A stretch of 64,000 bases of DNA from Rhynchonema sp. JSB1_4 (Eukaryota > Nematoda > Chromadorea > Monhysterida > Xyalidae), in contig JASAMV010008209.1 in assembly GCA_030248065.1 (NCBI GenBank), positions 1 through 64,000 on the forward strand. The letters run 5' to 3'. A program made the translations under genes and the position numbers. Below the pieces are notes generated by a model that was not told the origin of the DNA, searched no databases, and saw only the letters and a list, made by a program, of their open reading frames with translations. Positions 50,244 to 61,332 of this stretch are shown piece after piece (positions within the stretch are counted from its first letter, which is position 1; every line of letters starts with the position of its first letter).

Positions 50244-50967
50244 CAGGGTTGTTTCAAAAAAAAAAGTGGTTAATTAAAAAATTTTTTTTTTAAAAAAAAA
50301 ATTTTTTTTTTGAAACTCAGATTTTGCTTTGTTTTTTAATAAAAAAAAGTTGCCCAAAATGGGCTGAAATGTCCAAAAATGGCCTTTTTCGAGGCAAAAA
50401 ATTGGCACTTTTTTTCTGTGGACGGGACAATTTTTCCAAAATCGCGCCTGCGGCGCCCTGTATTGTCCCCAAATCCGTACAGGGATGCGCGGGGATGGTC
50501 TTTTATAGTGATGTGGCACCGATAATGTACCACTGCATGCTACTACACATGTATGTACATAGGTCTGGTGCAAAACCGGGCGCGCAAAGTCGATCTGACA
50601 CGCAAGATTTGGGCTGTAATCGATATTTTGATGGTCGTATATCAGATATACGGCATTAGATGCATTAAAATACGTTGTACGGCATGCTACAATACATTGG
50701 AGTAACATCGTTAGTCAACATCAACCTCAGGCTGGTAGGATTCCATAGAATCGCACAATGCTACCGGGTGTCACCACACAAGTTGGGTCTCAGGCGAAAA
50801 TTTTTCAATTTTTGAAAAATATGTTGCATCGATTTCATTTATCCTGAAACGTCGTTTGCAACACTTTTTCTAATAAAAAAAATTTTCGTCAAAAAAAAAA
50901 TCAAAAAAAAAATTTTTTTTTAAAAAAAAAAAGCTCGTTAATAAAAAAAATTTTTTTTTCAACCCTG
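50244..50967. mobile_element. hAT-type MITE with perfect 8-bp target duplication ACTAAAAC
   Basis: CAGGGTTG and CAACCCTG ends bound 724 bp flanked by ACTAAAAC at 50236-50243 and 50968-50975. Subterminal runs of A and T (about 50260-50315 and 50880-50960) form a long AT-only stem. The interior is noncoding. Confidence 0.85.
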
Positions 50968-51450
50968 ACTAAAACCGGTTCATGATCGATCTTGCCATCA
51001 GTACCCACCCGCTGTTTTGTCCATACCCCGCTCAGAACTGTCGCGTTGATAAGCGAACGATAAGACAACCAGGGGTGAGAGGACAACACGCATAAAACTG
51101 ACTGTCGGCTGGCTGGGTATTTTTGTTTTCCACAAACAGGCAGACATTTCCAGAAAGAAATGAACAGGTTTTAGCGATAACAAGTTCTCGCGAGTGCATT
51201 ACATCACTGTTTTGCTGCGAACGTGTGAGTGTGTGGACAGTGTGTGTTTATTTCAGTGCTCCTGTGAAACAAAATTCGGGTCATTCAGAAGCTTTTTGTA
51301 TTCATTTCCTTGAAAACGATGTGTTTTATTATCTGTATGGTCAGTAAGTTTGCCCAAAACCAAATCACTAAACTGTCTCGCTTTTTAGCGCGGCCAGGCG
51401 ATAAATTCCGTTCAAACAAGGAACAAAATCGGCGTTTTTGGTTCATCAAA

Positions 51451-53454
51451 ATGGCGCCGGACACGGAGCCGCTGATTTCTGATGACGATTTAGTGCGTCA
51501 ATTGACAGCATTGAAAGTGTTCTATGAACAGGTCCTCACTGTATTTTTTGCAAAATTTCTGCTGCATTCGCACTGACGATGACCTGATGCACCGCCCAAC
51601 GGTGAAAGGCACGTTGAAAAACGAAGAAACTGAATGACGTTTTCAATATTGGTCGCACAACAGCATTCAAAGCACGAAACACTGCATAAACCCCCGGTGG
51701 CGCATCGGGTCATCGTCAGTGTGAGAGTACAGAGATGGACATTATTGTTGTGGCTCGCAACGCGTTGATCAAACGAAACCGCCTGCGAACTGTGAACAAC
51801 ACGCACCACGACCTTTGATTATGGACAACACATTTTTTTGTGCAAGTGGATGTTTGTGTCGTGTGTTACCAGAAATTTCACTAGAATTAATTCGACAGTT
51901 TGAATTGCTTGACAAACATAACCATTTTTGCTTTCAACAATGCGCAATATTGCAGCAAGACGACCGTCTACGTTCTGGTCTGGACGCGATTCCCTCAGGT
52001 GACCGCGATGGTTTGGAGGCATTCTACAAACGTGAGTTCAGGGACCGACCCCAGCACGAAATCATGAACTTTGTGCCGTGGATGGAGCTCGCCTATCAAA
52101 CGCAGCTGAAGTCTATTGAGGTTTGGTTCCGGGCTTGGAGAGAACAGCTCACGATGATTTGATTGGCAGAGATTGATCAAATACGGTAAAACTCGACTCA
52201 ACGAACGACAGTTTAGGTTTTGGCTCAGGCTTTGGGTTAAACCTGCAGTTAGGTCTAATGATATTCTTAGACTGACACTTAAGCTTGAGGCCTAAGGCGA
52301 AGCCAGTAAGTCCACGCCCAAGGCCGAATTTTACCACCATTGGGGTGAGTTTTGCTAGCACCCGAAATTCTGACAGTTCTCTCCTTTTGTTCGTTTTGAC
52401 AGACAAAAATGAGTCACTACACTGACAAGAAGTTACTGGGAAATTGTGTAAGAAAAGTTCAAAAACCTGGGGAGGAGGACAACTCACTTTGTTCATGCAG
52501 TAGGTCGAACGCATCATTTTCGGTTTTTGAGATTCCGTTTTTGTACAGGCCTTGGTGCACCAGAACATGATCAGCCACAACTAAAAACATAAAAAAACTG
52601 TTCAAATTCACAGGAATACGACGAAATGCTGCGCGTGCGTGGCGCGAAGAGCAAAGCGATTGGTGAGCTGGCCAGTGAAATGTATGACGTGGAGGAGTCG
52701 TTGGAACGAACATTGCACGACATTGACGACAGACTGAATGCACATTATGGCGATGTCGAGGTGCGTGAAACATTAGAGGACACAAAACGTAGTGGGCTAT
52801 GGACAAACCAGTGGGGGATAAAACAGCCGACTGTTTTAAAAAGCGGCCCGGTTGAACAATAGGCTGGGCCTACAGCACTGTTGCAAGCGATATTTATTCA
52901 GATGCGGGTGCTGGCATTGAAAACCGGCCCAGCTGTTTTGACCGCGACGTAACGCGGTGTCACATTTTTATGTGTTCCCCTGGTGTCAACTTGGTGACCG
53001 TATCTGAGCTGCGTTGGTCACGTACCTTTTTTGAATTGTAAAATAATTCCAGATTTACTGTTTTATCGGATCAGGATCAAAACTTTTACACTGGTCAAAA
53101 TTGGACACATTTTCGTGAATGAATCACGGAATGCAACACAAAATGGACATTTTCAGGCCTCACACTGTACTAACTAACTATACTTCGTTCTCTCAGAGAA
53201 CAAAGAACAAATTCTCGCGCGCTGATTGGCTGTTGAACATACGTGGACCAATCAGCGCGCGAAAATTTGTTCTTTATTCTCTGAGAGAACGAAGTATAAT
53301 TAGGCCTTAATGGTCGGTGTTTTTTCAGCCGACGAAACTGACGGGCGGCGATATCCACGTTTTGAACGCGATCAGCGATCAAGCATCAACCATCGATCGG
53401 TACTACTCGGACAGCGAGCACACGCTGTTCATCATGATGCGATTCTTCGGATGA
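51451..53454 (+). CDS. Unrecognised 172-aa helical protein, four exons
   Basis: Exons 51451-51531, 51956-52120, 52614-52760 and 53329-53454 all enter and leave in phase 0 (173 codons). Start: MAPDTEPLISDDDLVRQLTA. The protein is mostly predicted helix, with heptad-like stretches in QTQLKSIEEYDEMLRVRG and SKAIGELASEMYDVEESLER. It ends IDRYYSDSEHTLFIMMRFFG. The last half loosely recalls the C-terminal coiled coil of nucleoporin Nup62, but the N-terminal half does not, so I give no name. Introns 1 and 3 carry palindromic elements (51572-51724, 53179-53298). Confidence 0.6.
51572..51724. mobile_element. Short inverted-repeat element in intron 1
   Basis: GCACTGACGATGACCTGATG at the left pairs with CATCGGGTCATCGTCAGTG at the right. 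A related single arm (GCTGACGATGACCTGGTGCA) lies at about 38860 in the CUB receptor gene. Confidence 0.55.
53179..53298. mobile_element. 120-bp palindrome in intron 3
   Basis: TATACTTCGTTCTCTCAGAG is mirrored by CTCTGAGAGAACGAAGTATA. The arms of about 52 bp, including AATTCTCGCGCGCTGATTGG, differ at only a few positions around the loop TTGAACATACGTGGA. Confidence 0.8.
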
Positions 53455-53659
53455 CCACCGTGCATTGCGCACATTCGAGTCAGTTGTTGTACTTTGGTAC
53501 CCGCTGGCTGCCGCTACACGGTGGATATCGTGACGATTGAAGTTGATGACCGGTTGAAGTCCGGTTTCAGTCGACGACCGGAAAATAACCTTACTTTGTC
53601 ACTGTAGATTTTCTGCCTCGTTTTGCACAGCCAGCAGCAAAATCAGCGCCGTCATATGC

Positions 53660-54907
53660 ATGCGTGCGTTTGGCGTCCGTCCGTCTGTGAAAACGGGCAA
53701 GAACAATAACACGCTGCACAACTCAGTGTTCGATCTGCTACAGTCACGAACATGTGCCTTTGCCATCATTGGTGACATGTTGGATGTTTCACAAAACCAA
53801 CAAAAGGCAAAGGGAATTTCAGTTGGAGTACCATCCATCCCTTGCACTTCATGTTTCCCACAGGATGTGCGCGAGCATCTGTCACAATTCACCGACAAGC
53901 AATGCCAAGTTCGTGTCATCTGTTTCGGCACCAAACAGGGCGCATCGCAGTGGTTGAAGAGCACGAAAATCACCGATTTGCCTCTGTTGGTTGACGATAA
54001 GGGCGAGTTCTTGCGCGCCTGTCAATTCCCGCGATCTGTGTGGAACACCGTCAGAGCAAAGTACGTATGCGTTTGTTTTAGGCTATTTTCAGAAATATTA
54101 GTGACAACCCAAAATTTTCGTAAAATTCACATTATAGATACATAATACGTGTTTATACGCAATATTGACCGACAGTTCTGCGATGCGAAAGCAGGTCGAA
54201 ACGGGCAACCCAAAAGCACCATTCTGTACATTTGCCCTGTCTTTGCAGTTATCACAAGGGCGCCTTCAAACATATCGCCAAGGAACAACCGTCATGGCTG
54301 AAATTTCAGATGATGCGAATGGTGATGCGGTATGTTTTCATGGTCCCGTTGTAGAAGCCTATCTGCATACGAATTTCTAGTGAAAAAATAGCGCTACATT
54401 CCCTGACGGAGGCGGAATTGCTCAAATTTGTACATAATTGAGTGAGGGCGCCATATCTTCGACCGGCGTTGAATCGTCTCGGTGGAAGCGCAGGGAACAC
54501 ACAGATTCACGCAGCTGGTAACTTCTGAACCAGAGAAACACACGAAATCCACATGCTATCCACACGAATTTACAACCTGCGCCTCCATCCGCGTATGCGA
54601 CGTCAAAACCCGAATAGCGTGGAAATTACAATTAAAGCTCCAGAATGTACCTCACATGCCATGCTTTCCATTTTCAGTCAAAAAAATTAATTTGTTCTTC
54701 ATCAAAAGTTTATCTGCATATCCACATTTCAGCTACGCGCCGAGTCTGTTCCTGCGCAAAGTTGTCATGTCCGACCCATTGCATGACATCCATCAAATGG
54801 GCGGTGACGTGATTGTGGATCGCGATGGACAGATTCGCTATCGGTACATCAGCAAAACGTCAAACGATCGGCCGCCTGTTCCGGATGTGTTGAGCGCGTT
54901 AAATTAA
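53660..54907 (+). CDS. PRXL2-type (AhpC/TSA_2) thioredoxin-fold protein, about 191 aa
   Basis: Exon 53660-54060 is joined in phase 2 to exon 54733-54907 (stop TAA). The matched family part starts DVREHLSQFTDKQCQVRVIC and continues FGTKQGASQWLKSTKITDLP, LLVDDKGEFLRACQFPRSVW, then in exon 2 DIHQMGGDVIVDRDGQIRYR and SKTSNDRPPVPDVLSAL. This is the layout of peroxiredoxin-like 2 / AAED1 proteins, redox proteins of the cytosol or organelles. The expected Cys pair before DVRE could be CTSC in PCTSCFPQDVRE. However, CACTTCATGTTTCCCACAG just before GATGTG is also an excellent 3' splice site, so those residues may be intronic and the N-terminus different. The exon start at ATG 53660 is therefore provisional; the C-terminal 120 residues are firm. 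Confidence 0.7.
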
Positions 54908-55019
54908 TCAATTGATTGATCGGTGATCAATTGTTTTTATTAAATAGGAATAGGGTTCAAACGGCATTCAGAACCCGATCCTGAAGTTCGGGATTTCCAG
55001 AATGGTTTTTGTATATCAT

Positions 55020-55390
55020 GCCCTGTCCCAAAAATTCCAGAATCAATCCCGATACCGGTCGCGAACTCTGATCCGGATCGCGATGCCAAAACTCTCCCGG
55101 GATTGGAAGCCTTTTACCATTTGCAAAATTTTTCCTTACTTTTGCTTTCAAAATTGATGACTTTTTCATCAGGTCGTATATGTGCACTCAACATCGTTTT
55201 TTGCATCAATTTCACCCCAAAAGGACTTTCAACTGATGAGTTTGTGTGATTGAAAAAAAACAGCCATTAGATCTCGAGCCTTTATGCTCTAAGCCCGAAC
55301 TTTTGGCCGTCCCGATCCCGAATCGGAAAACTTATGGTTTAGTATCCCGAACCCGGTTAGGAACTTGCGATATCCCGTTTGAACCCTAAT
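55020..55390. repeat. CCCGATCCCGA-type repeat, copy 1
   Basis: Repeated CCCGATCC, TCCCGATACC, GGGATT and CCGAACCC words with AAATCCCG occur here, at about 59100-59235 and at about 60045-60150 (GATCCCGATCCCGATTAAT-type). The three blocks share GGATTTCGGGATT-like segments and look like parts of one dispersed repeat family. Confidence 0.55.
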
Positions 55391-55704
55391 TGTAGGATCA
55401 TTATCGGAGCTAGCATGGTAATGCTAAGCGACATATGGTTCATTCCCTATAGTGCGCTTTCTGAAAATTTTGATCGTGCGCTATTTCAACAATACTCAAC
55501 CGAATGAGCTCAAACTTGCACACAATGTATATACCGTGCCCCAAAATGGCCACACAAAATTTCATCCCGCTGCGTGCCCACACGCGCAATCGCGGGCAAG
55601 ATACAGTTGTCATTTTTGTAAAAACGTTCTTTCCCTTTTTTTTCCACAAAAGAGTAGTCAGGGCCCAGACGTTACTGAACACCAGAAATGTTAATATCGC
55701 ATAT

Positions 55705-55975
55705 AGGGTTTTCGCACACGAGAAACACGATGGTGCTATCGCCGACTTCGTAACTCCACGACTGAGACCGGTTCCAGACCATGACCACGACTTTTTGTAT
55801 GTAAAGTGTGCTTCCCGAAGTAAAATTTCGCCGAAAAGTTGGGTTACCAGAACTATTAAAGTTGTTTATGTGGTTTTCGTACTCGAGAAACACGGTGGTG
55901 CTATCGCCGAGTTCGTAACTTTTAGTATGAACGGTTCCAGACCATGACTTTTTGTACAGAATGTGTGGTTCTAAA
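55705..55975. repeat. Two-copy direct duplication, about 165-bp period
   Basis: CACGATGGTGCTATCGCCGA at about 55728 recurs as CACGGTGGTGCTATCGCCGA at about 55891. Both are followed by TTCGTAACT, then GGTTCCAGACCATGAC and CTTTTTGTA. The frames across it are not conserved, so it is noncoding. Confidence 0.75.
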
Positions 55976-56155
55976 GCCAAAATCAGCGGTTATATGTGTT
56001 TTTAATTTTTGTTACGTCAAAAATATATTAATTCCAATACGTTAAATGTTTTTCAGCTCAAAAAGAGCCATAATGGACGCTCAGACACACACAATAATGC
56101 ATTAGTGCACGCTACGTAGTTGCCTGATTCATAAAGCGCACAATGTATTAAACAC

Positions 56156-56232
56156 AACACACAGCCAGCCAGCCAGCACACACACACAGGCAGGCAGGCA
56201 GCCAGCACACACACACACAGGCAGCAAGCACA
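56156..56232. repeat. Microsatellite (CAGC)n / (CA)n / (CAGG)n
   Basis: CAGCCAGCCAGCCAGCACAC, then CACACAGGCAGGCAGGCAGC, then a second CACACACACACAGGCAGC. Cys-rich open frames on the minus strand come from this repeat. Confidence 0.85.
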
Positions 56233-57230
56233 ACAGGCAATGCAGCAATGCACGCGTAGTTACATATGTAGTAAAGATTGTGAAGGAGATTGGCGAAGCG
56301 ATGTCCGAGCGGTATAACGCGCAGCATTGAAGATGAAAGGCCGCGGGTTCAAACATTCACGCGCGCAGTCAACTTTGTTGTATTTTTATTAACTTTTAAT
56401 GAATTCTGCGTAACATTTTTTCAGTTTTTTCGTGTTTTTATTTGAGATTAATTATTAAGCACGGGTGCGGTTCGCAGTTTATGCGCTGTGATGTCATTCA
56501 TGATAAAATACCGACAAGATTTCAACTTCTTAATTAAAATAGCTGTTGCTCTCTAACATTCGAAGCTTTTTCCGCATTTATAATTTGACTTTCGTGGGAA
56601 AGTTAAACAGTAGTTTTTACGTAACATTGAATCCAAGATCAGATGCGGCGGCCAACACCAAAGCAATCTGGAGACTGATGTTTGACACTTATTTCATTGC
56701 TGAAGCTGAAGGGACAGGTTGCATGGAAGTTCATTGCACAGCTTTGCTTGGTACTAAACCAACAAGTGCCATTCTCTGAGACGATGCGCAATCAGTGCGC
56801 TATAATTGATGGTACCTAGGGTGTCAAATACATACCTGGCGGTAAATTAAAAAAAATAAATAACTTGACAAGTTACCATGCTCCTCAAAAACATAGACAT
56901 GCTCGTGGGGCACTGCGTTAGTTTTGTTTCAGTGGTGGGTGAAGACGCAGACACAAGCGTGTCTCCATTGTTAGAACCCCATAGTGAAATCGAAACACAA
57001 AATTGGCCTTATGTCACGATAACCACCGATTCATATATCCTGCCAAAAAGTACAGCATCCTTAAACTTAACCCCCACACCTCATTGCGCTCATGTGCGTT
57101 GATTACTTGAGAAAAGTCTGACGGTCGACATTTTCTTAGTTAGAACCATTGCTTGCCGGAACTGAAAACTTTCTGTGCCTGATTTATCCGGGTTCTCTGT
57201 TTGACGCTTGCGCGATATAAAAGAACGACA

Positions 57231-57784
57231 CAAGAAAGAAAAATGCCCCAAGGGGCATAAAAGAAATATGGTTCCCTGGCTGACTGGCATAAAAGAACGA
57301 TACTAGCTTGCACCACTTTGCTGATGTTTCATTAGGCACTGGAATAAACGTAAGTGTGTTCTGAGCTGTTTGATACCGAACAGTAGACATTGAACCATAT
57401 TCCCGGCGCGTGCTGTCTTGCCACCAGAGACACAGGGCACGGAGATATTGAAAGATTGCAATATTCTCTTTACTCCTCTCTTTGTTAAACCATCGTGCGC
57501 AACCGAAGACTGCACAGTTACCGTCGTGAGGTTGAAAAGAAGAAACAGTTGCCTGGGTTTGCACGAAAGTTTCGATATCGGCTGGGTGTTGGTTCAAAAG
57601 AGTTCGCGCCGGGAATATGGTTCAATGTCTACTGTTCGGTATCAAACAGCTCAGAACACACTTACGTTTATTCCAGTGCCTAATGAAACATCAGCAAAGT
57701 GGTGCAAGCTAGTATCGTTCTTTTATGCCAGTCAGCCAGGGAACCATATTTCTTTTATGCCCCTTGGGGCATTTTTCTTTCTTG
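57231..57784. mobile_element. Inverted-repeat element with two 180-bp arms
   Basis: Arms 57231-57410 and 57605-57784 are almost perfect reverse complements, from CAAGAAAGAAAAATGCCCCA inward to CATATTCCCGGCGCG. The 194-bp centre is unique and open in both directions. Each arm carries one octamer (57324, 57684) at mirror positions. No clear target duplication. Confidence 0.85.
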
Positions 57785-59599
57785 TTATAATATCACCCGA
57801 CAACCGTGTGATCAGGTCGCGATCGGATAGAATCGGACCGATCTGAGTGAGCCAATCGCATTGGAACGGCCGATCCTATTCAAGGATATTTGGTTCTACA
57901 TTGGTTATCTTTTATCGTGAATTCTTGATTAGACAATTCAGTCATATACCTACGTATTTGCACGGTGCATTAATGTGACGATGACACTTTAAATCTTGAT
58001 TGCAAGACTGGTGTCGTCTGATGGACTCAAAATGCTCATGTGCATAAGATTGTCGTGCCGATTAGGACTTCATGATTCCAATTGTTCAGTAACTTAATGC
58101 CACAAAGTCAAACAACTATGTGCGTAAATTTCGAAATCCGTGATGAAAACCGGAGGAGTTCTGACCAAAAACCCAAAAATTAAAATTCGATGCCAACTCA
58201 TCCCGTCCACAGGGCGTGAGAAATACATATGCGAATGCAGTGATTGAGTGCAAGTGGTTCTGATATATTAATCAAGAATTACCCAAAATCAATTTACCGT
58301 CAAACCTACTTCACCACGTACGGTTTCTGTCCATTTTGTGTTTATGCGAACCCCTTTATATTTGTGGCACATAAATATTGTTAGTGTTAGATTCAAATTT
58401 GGCGGTGGTGCGAAAGCGAGTGAATTCTATAGTTCGTGTTGTTTCTTGTGAGGGGACACGAATAGCGCAAATCGATTGCGACATGAAAATACGAAAGCCC
58501 ATTGTTTTAGAAGGATGCCAGCTTAGCTTCTCGGTGAGGGTAATGGAACCTGATTCCGAAGATGGTTCGAACTGAGCCCCATGGGCCCCCTTTGGAAACA
58601 GAAATAATTTTCAAAGCCCGACTTCCCACGTTCTGCCGAATTGAGCCCGTGCAGCTGTAGTACTTTTTCTCAGAAATAGACGTGTGTTTTAATGAATGCT
58701 CTTGGGAGGGGTACCAGAAGCCACCGGGCTACAATAAGACAAAATATGGCTATATAATGCACGTACCGGCTGTTTAGTTTTAGTACTCATTGCTTATCCT
58801 TGCCCTCATCTGCGCAACGAAAGAACCCAATCGGCTATCGTACGACTCGTATATAGTAGCGGACAAAAATTAAAAGAAATAATGGACAAATAATTACTGC
58901 CTGCATGTGCAATAACTCCGGGAACACGTGATTGCCGTACCCAACTATCGCATTATGATTTCCACACCCTCCGGCGGAGGGTCCTCCGGACCTTTAATGG
59001 GCCAGCAGATCAATTATTTTTCTGCCTCACCGAAATGCAGTTGTTTCTTACTTGCTTTATTGTTATTTACTTACTTTATTATTACTGCTCACGACCAGTG
59101 CTCGAACGGGGCCCTGCTGATCCCGAAATCCTGATCCGGAGAGTTTCAATCCTGATAAAATCCCGAAATCCCGATCCCGATTAATATTCCGGATCCCGAT
59201 CCCGATCTGGCATTCTTATCCGAATTCTCCTCGGGATTGTGGACATGATAAGACTCGAGTTGTACGGTGCCACCTTTTCATGATGTAAAAATTACTTGAC
59301 AGCAAAAATCAAGAAAAAATGACCCACAACTCGGGCAAATATCTGAGTTGTGGCCATTTCCTTCCTGTCTAACAAATGAAACATCAGTAACTCATTTAAC
59401 GCGTGTCCCTGCATACACACATATGGGTACAGTCGGACGTTGCGGCCGCCAGCACCCATAATCTGTCCGTATTGGGCAGGATTGACTTGAAACTTGCATA
59501 TTTTGTACTCAGTGCACAACGGGGGTGCGCGAAGTTTGTTCCACAGACTTTGAAACGTGACTGTGGCTGCTGTGAAGGAGGAGTATGAGTACTTACTAT

Positions 59600-59825
59600 G
59601 GGTGATATTTTCGAAACGGTGTAAAGGTCAGTTGGGTGTAAAGGTCGGTGTAAAGCTCGGTCGACAGCTCAGTGTGATAGACCTCGGTGTAAACTTGAAA
59701 CATTCCACGTTAATAACAGGCAATGTTTCACGTTTACACCGAGCTGCGCCGACCGAGCTTTCGACCGAACTTTACACCGACCTTTACGCCCAACTGAACT
59801 TTACACCGTTTCGAAAATTCCACCC
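59600..59825. mobile_element. GGGTG...CACCC foldback element, copy 3 (reverse orientation)
   Basis: Reverse complement of the copies at 19340 and 44940 with a handful of substitutions. It contains both octamers (59696, 59723). An 80-codon frame stays open through it, as in the other copies, but its palindromic origin argues against coding. Confidence 0.85.
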
Positions 59826-60313
59826 AATGAGTCAATGGACAAACAACAAAGTGAAAAACCCTAATTTTACGGTTGATTTACTGCAGATGACGCGGATTCT
59901 GAAATTAGCAAACGCTTGTATCCATCACAAAAAACATCTTGGCTTTGGTGTCTTTGGTCTCCTGCTGCGCATTTTTCTGAGCCTGACTACTACTGTTCGT
60001 CCGAAAATGAAACATCTTCAATAACGCGGTGAAAATTGCGCAAAAATCTAATCCCGACCCCGAGATCCGATCCCGGTCCTGATAATTTCGATCCAGTTAA
60101 GGAATCCCAAATCCCGATTAATACTCCGGATCCTGATCCCGATAAGCAATCCCGTTCGAGCACTGGACAGACCAGCAGGTGCAATCATTTGCTCGGTACT
60201 GGTGCGTTTGAGGCTTAGTTTTAGGTGAAGTTTTGAGCCTCCTTATGTATGTACAATTCCTTTTGTGGCAATTAACCGATCCTAGCGCGCAAGTTCAGCT
60301 TTTCTTTCTTGAT

Positions 60314-61332
60314 CAGGGCTGGGCTAAAAAAGTAAAATTTAAAAAAAAGTTCGCCACTTTTTCGGTTTTTAAAAATTTGAAAAGTAAGTTCAGTTTCCTA
60401 TTATTTCACAACTTTTTTTTTATCATTTTCTTCCTGCTTTGTTGTGAAATGCATGTTTTTATTCATGTTTCTGCTTGTTTTTTCTCAAAAAAATCGCCTG
60501 CGGCGTTTGTAATTTGCATCGGTACAATGTCATTACAACGTTAGACAGTCCGTGGCTCTGCTAAACTACCTAAGCAGCCGTCATTATGTGCGCATTCAGT
60601 TCTTCCACCAAGTCAAATCTGCTTGAAGTCTAAAATTATCGTTCCAAAAGCGCGGGCTATGCAGCTGTTTTCATCTAACTTTGCTAAAAAAATGCGCCAA
60701 GAATTTATCTTTCCCGTGACATGTCTTCACTTTTCATACCACAACCTATGTACGTACATGGTGGACAGACTAACCCCAACGCGAATTGTCACGTTATCTG
60801 GCTCATCGTGAAAAATATCACCTCGCTACTCCCCTTTTTGTCGACTTGCGACCACCAAACAATGTTCCTGGGAGGACTCGACCCCCGACCTCCCAACCGG
60901 TCAGGCGCTCTATCCAACTGAGCTACAGGAACGAGCACAGTGACCGCACAAACCACTTCATAAACCGTACGATACGCAGTGCACCGCAGCGCACACACAA
61001 TTCTCTCCTCGTATAACGTTACGCTGCAGGGATAATGCCACATGAGCACAGCGTATAATATTCTCGGGCTCGTAATACGCGGCGCGGTGTGTGTCTATTC
61101 GCCAGACCACATTTTGTGAACACAACTGGCCGGTGTCAACTATTCCTATCTTCTCAAATACAATCAATTATACTTACAAAAAATTTTGACAATTTTCACA
61201 TTGAGAACCGAAATTTTTATAGTCCGTAATAAAATAATAAAAAAGGACATAAATCTTAAAAAGAAAATTTTTAAAAATTCAAAAAAGTTAAAAAAAAAGT
61301 TCGATAACAAAAATTTTTTTAACCCAACCCTG
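60314..61332. mobile_element. hAT-type element with perfect 8-bp target duplication TTCTTGAT, carrying a tRNA-like sequence
   Basis: Ends CAGGGCTGGGCTAAAAAA and TTTTTTTAACCCAACCCTG bound 1019 bp, flanked by TTCTTGAT at 60306-60313 and 61333-61340. Subterminal A-rich and T-rich blocks resemble the relatives at 48270 and 50244. It is larger than they are and holds a tRNA-like sequence (60864-60932). It ends 73 bp before the receptor start codon and could supply or disturb promoter sequence. Confidence 0.85.
60864..60932 (-). tRNA. tRNA-like sequence inside a hAT element
   Basis: On the minus strand, the acceptor stem GTTCCTG/CAGGAAC is a perfect 7 bp, the D arm TAGCTCAGTTGGATAGAGC is canonical and the T arm GGGGGTCGAGTCC is close to the B box, with G replacing the first T of the loop. 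The total is only 69 nt. The anticodon arm CCTGA-CCGG-TTGGG leaves a loop of four, so no anticodon can be read safely. Likely a tRNA pseudogene captured by the element. Its T-arm side (GGGAGGTCGG) matches the tRNA-like at 42908-42993. Confidence 0.55.

Larger units (their letters stand above)
2620..60015. repeat. Dispersed octamer ATGTTTCA / TGAAACAT, 53 exact copies
   Basis: First bases by hand count: 2620, 3667, 5018, 5763, 5778, 5853, 8657, 17986, 19435, 19462, 20818, 21459, 21515, 24087, 24690, 26533, 28041, 28096, 28332, 28392, 28848, 33958, 34000, 34910, 35348, 36731, 37069, 37378, 37522, 37547, 38488, 38645, 39011, 39479, 39713, 39877, 40083, 40797, 41715, 44788, 45034, 45061, 46889, 48370, 49848, 52766, 53784, 57324, 57684, 59377, 59696, 59723 and 60008. 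The usual extension is TGATGTTTCA or TAATGTTTCA. Both strands are used. Confidence 0.9.

Noticed and set aside
56293..56365. tRNA-like match (TGTCCGAGCGG A box, GGTTCAAAC B-box-like)
   Set aside because: Acceptor arms and anticodon stem do not pair; B box matches only in part. Not enough for a call.
57418..57600. THAP-like zinc finger in the centre of the 57231-57784 element
   Set aside because: Cys spacing only loosely fits and the downstream His is absent; kept as a remark in the finding.
58378..58575. 65-codon frame with protein-like composition
   Set aside because: No acceptor/donor pair or homologous motif found; could be an exon fragment but unsupported.
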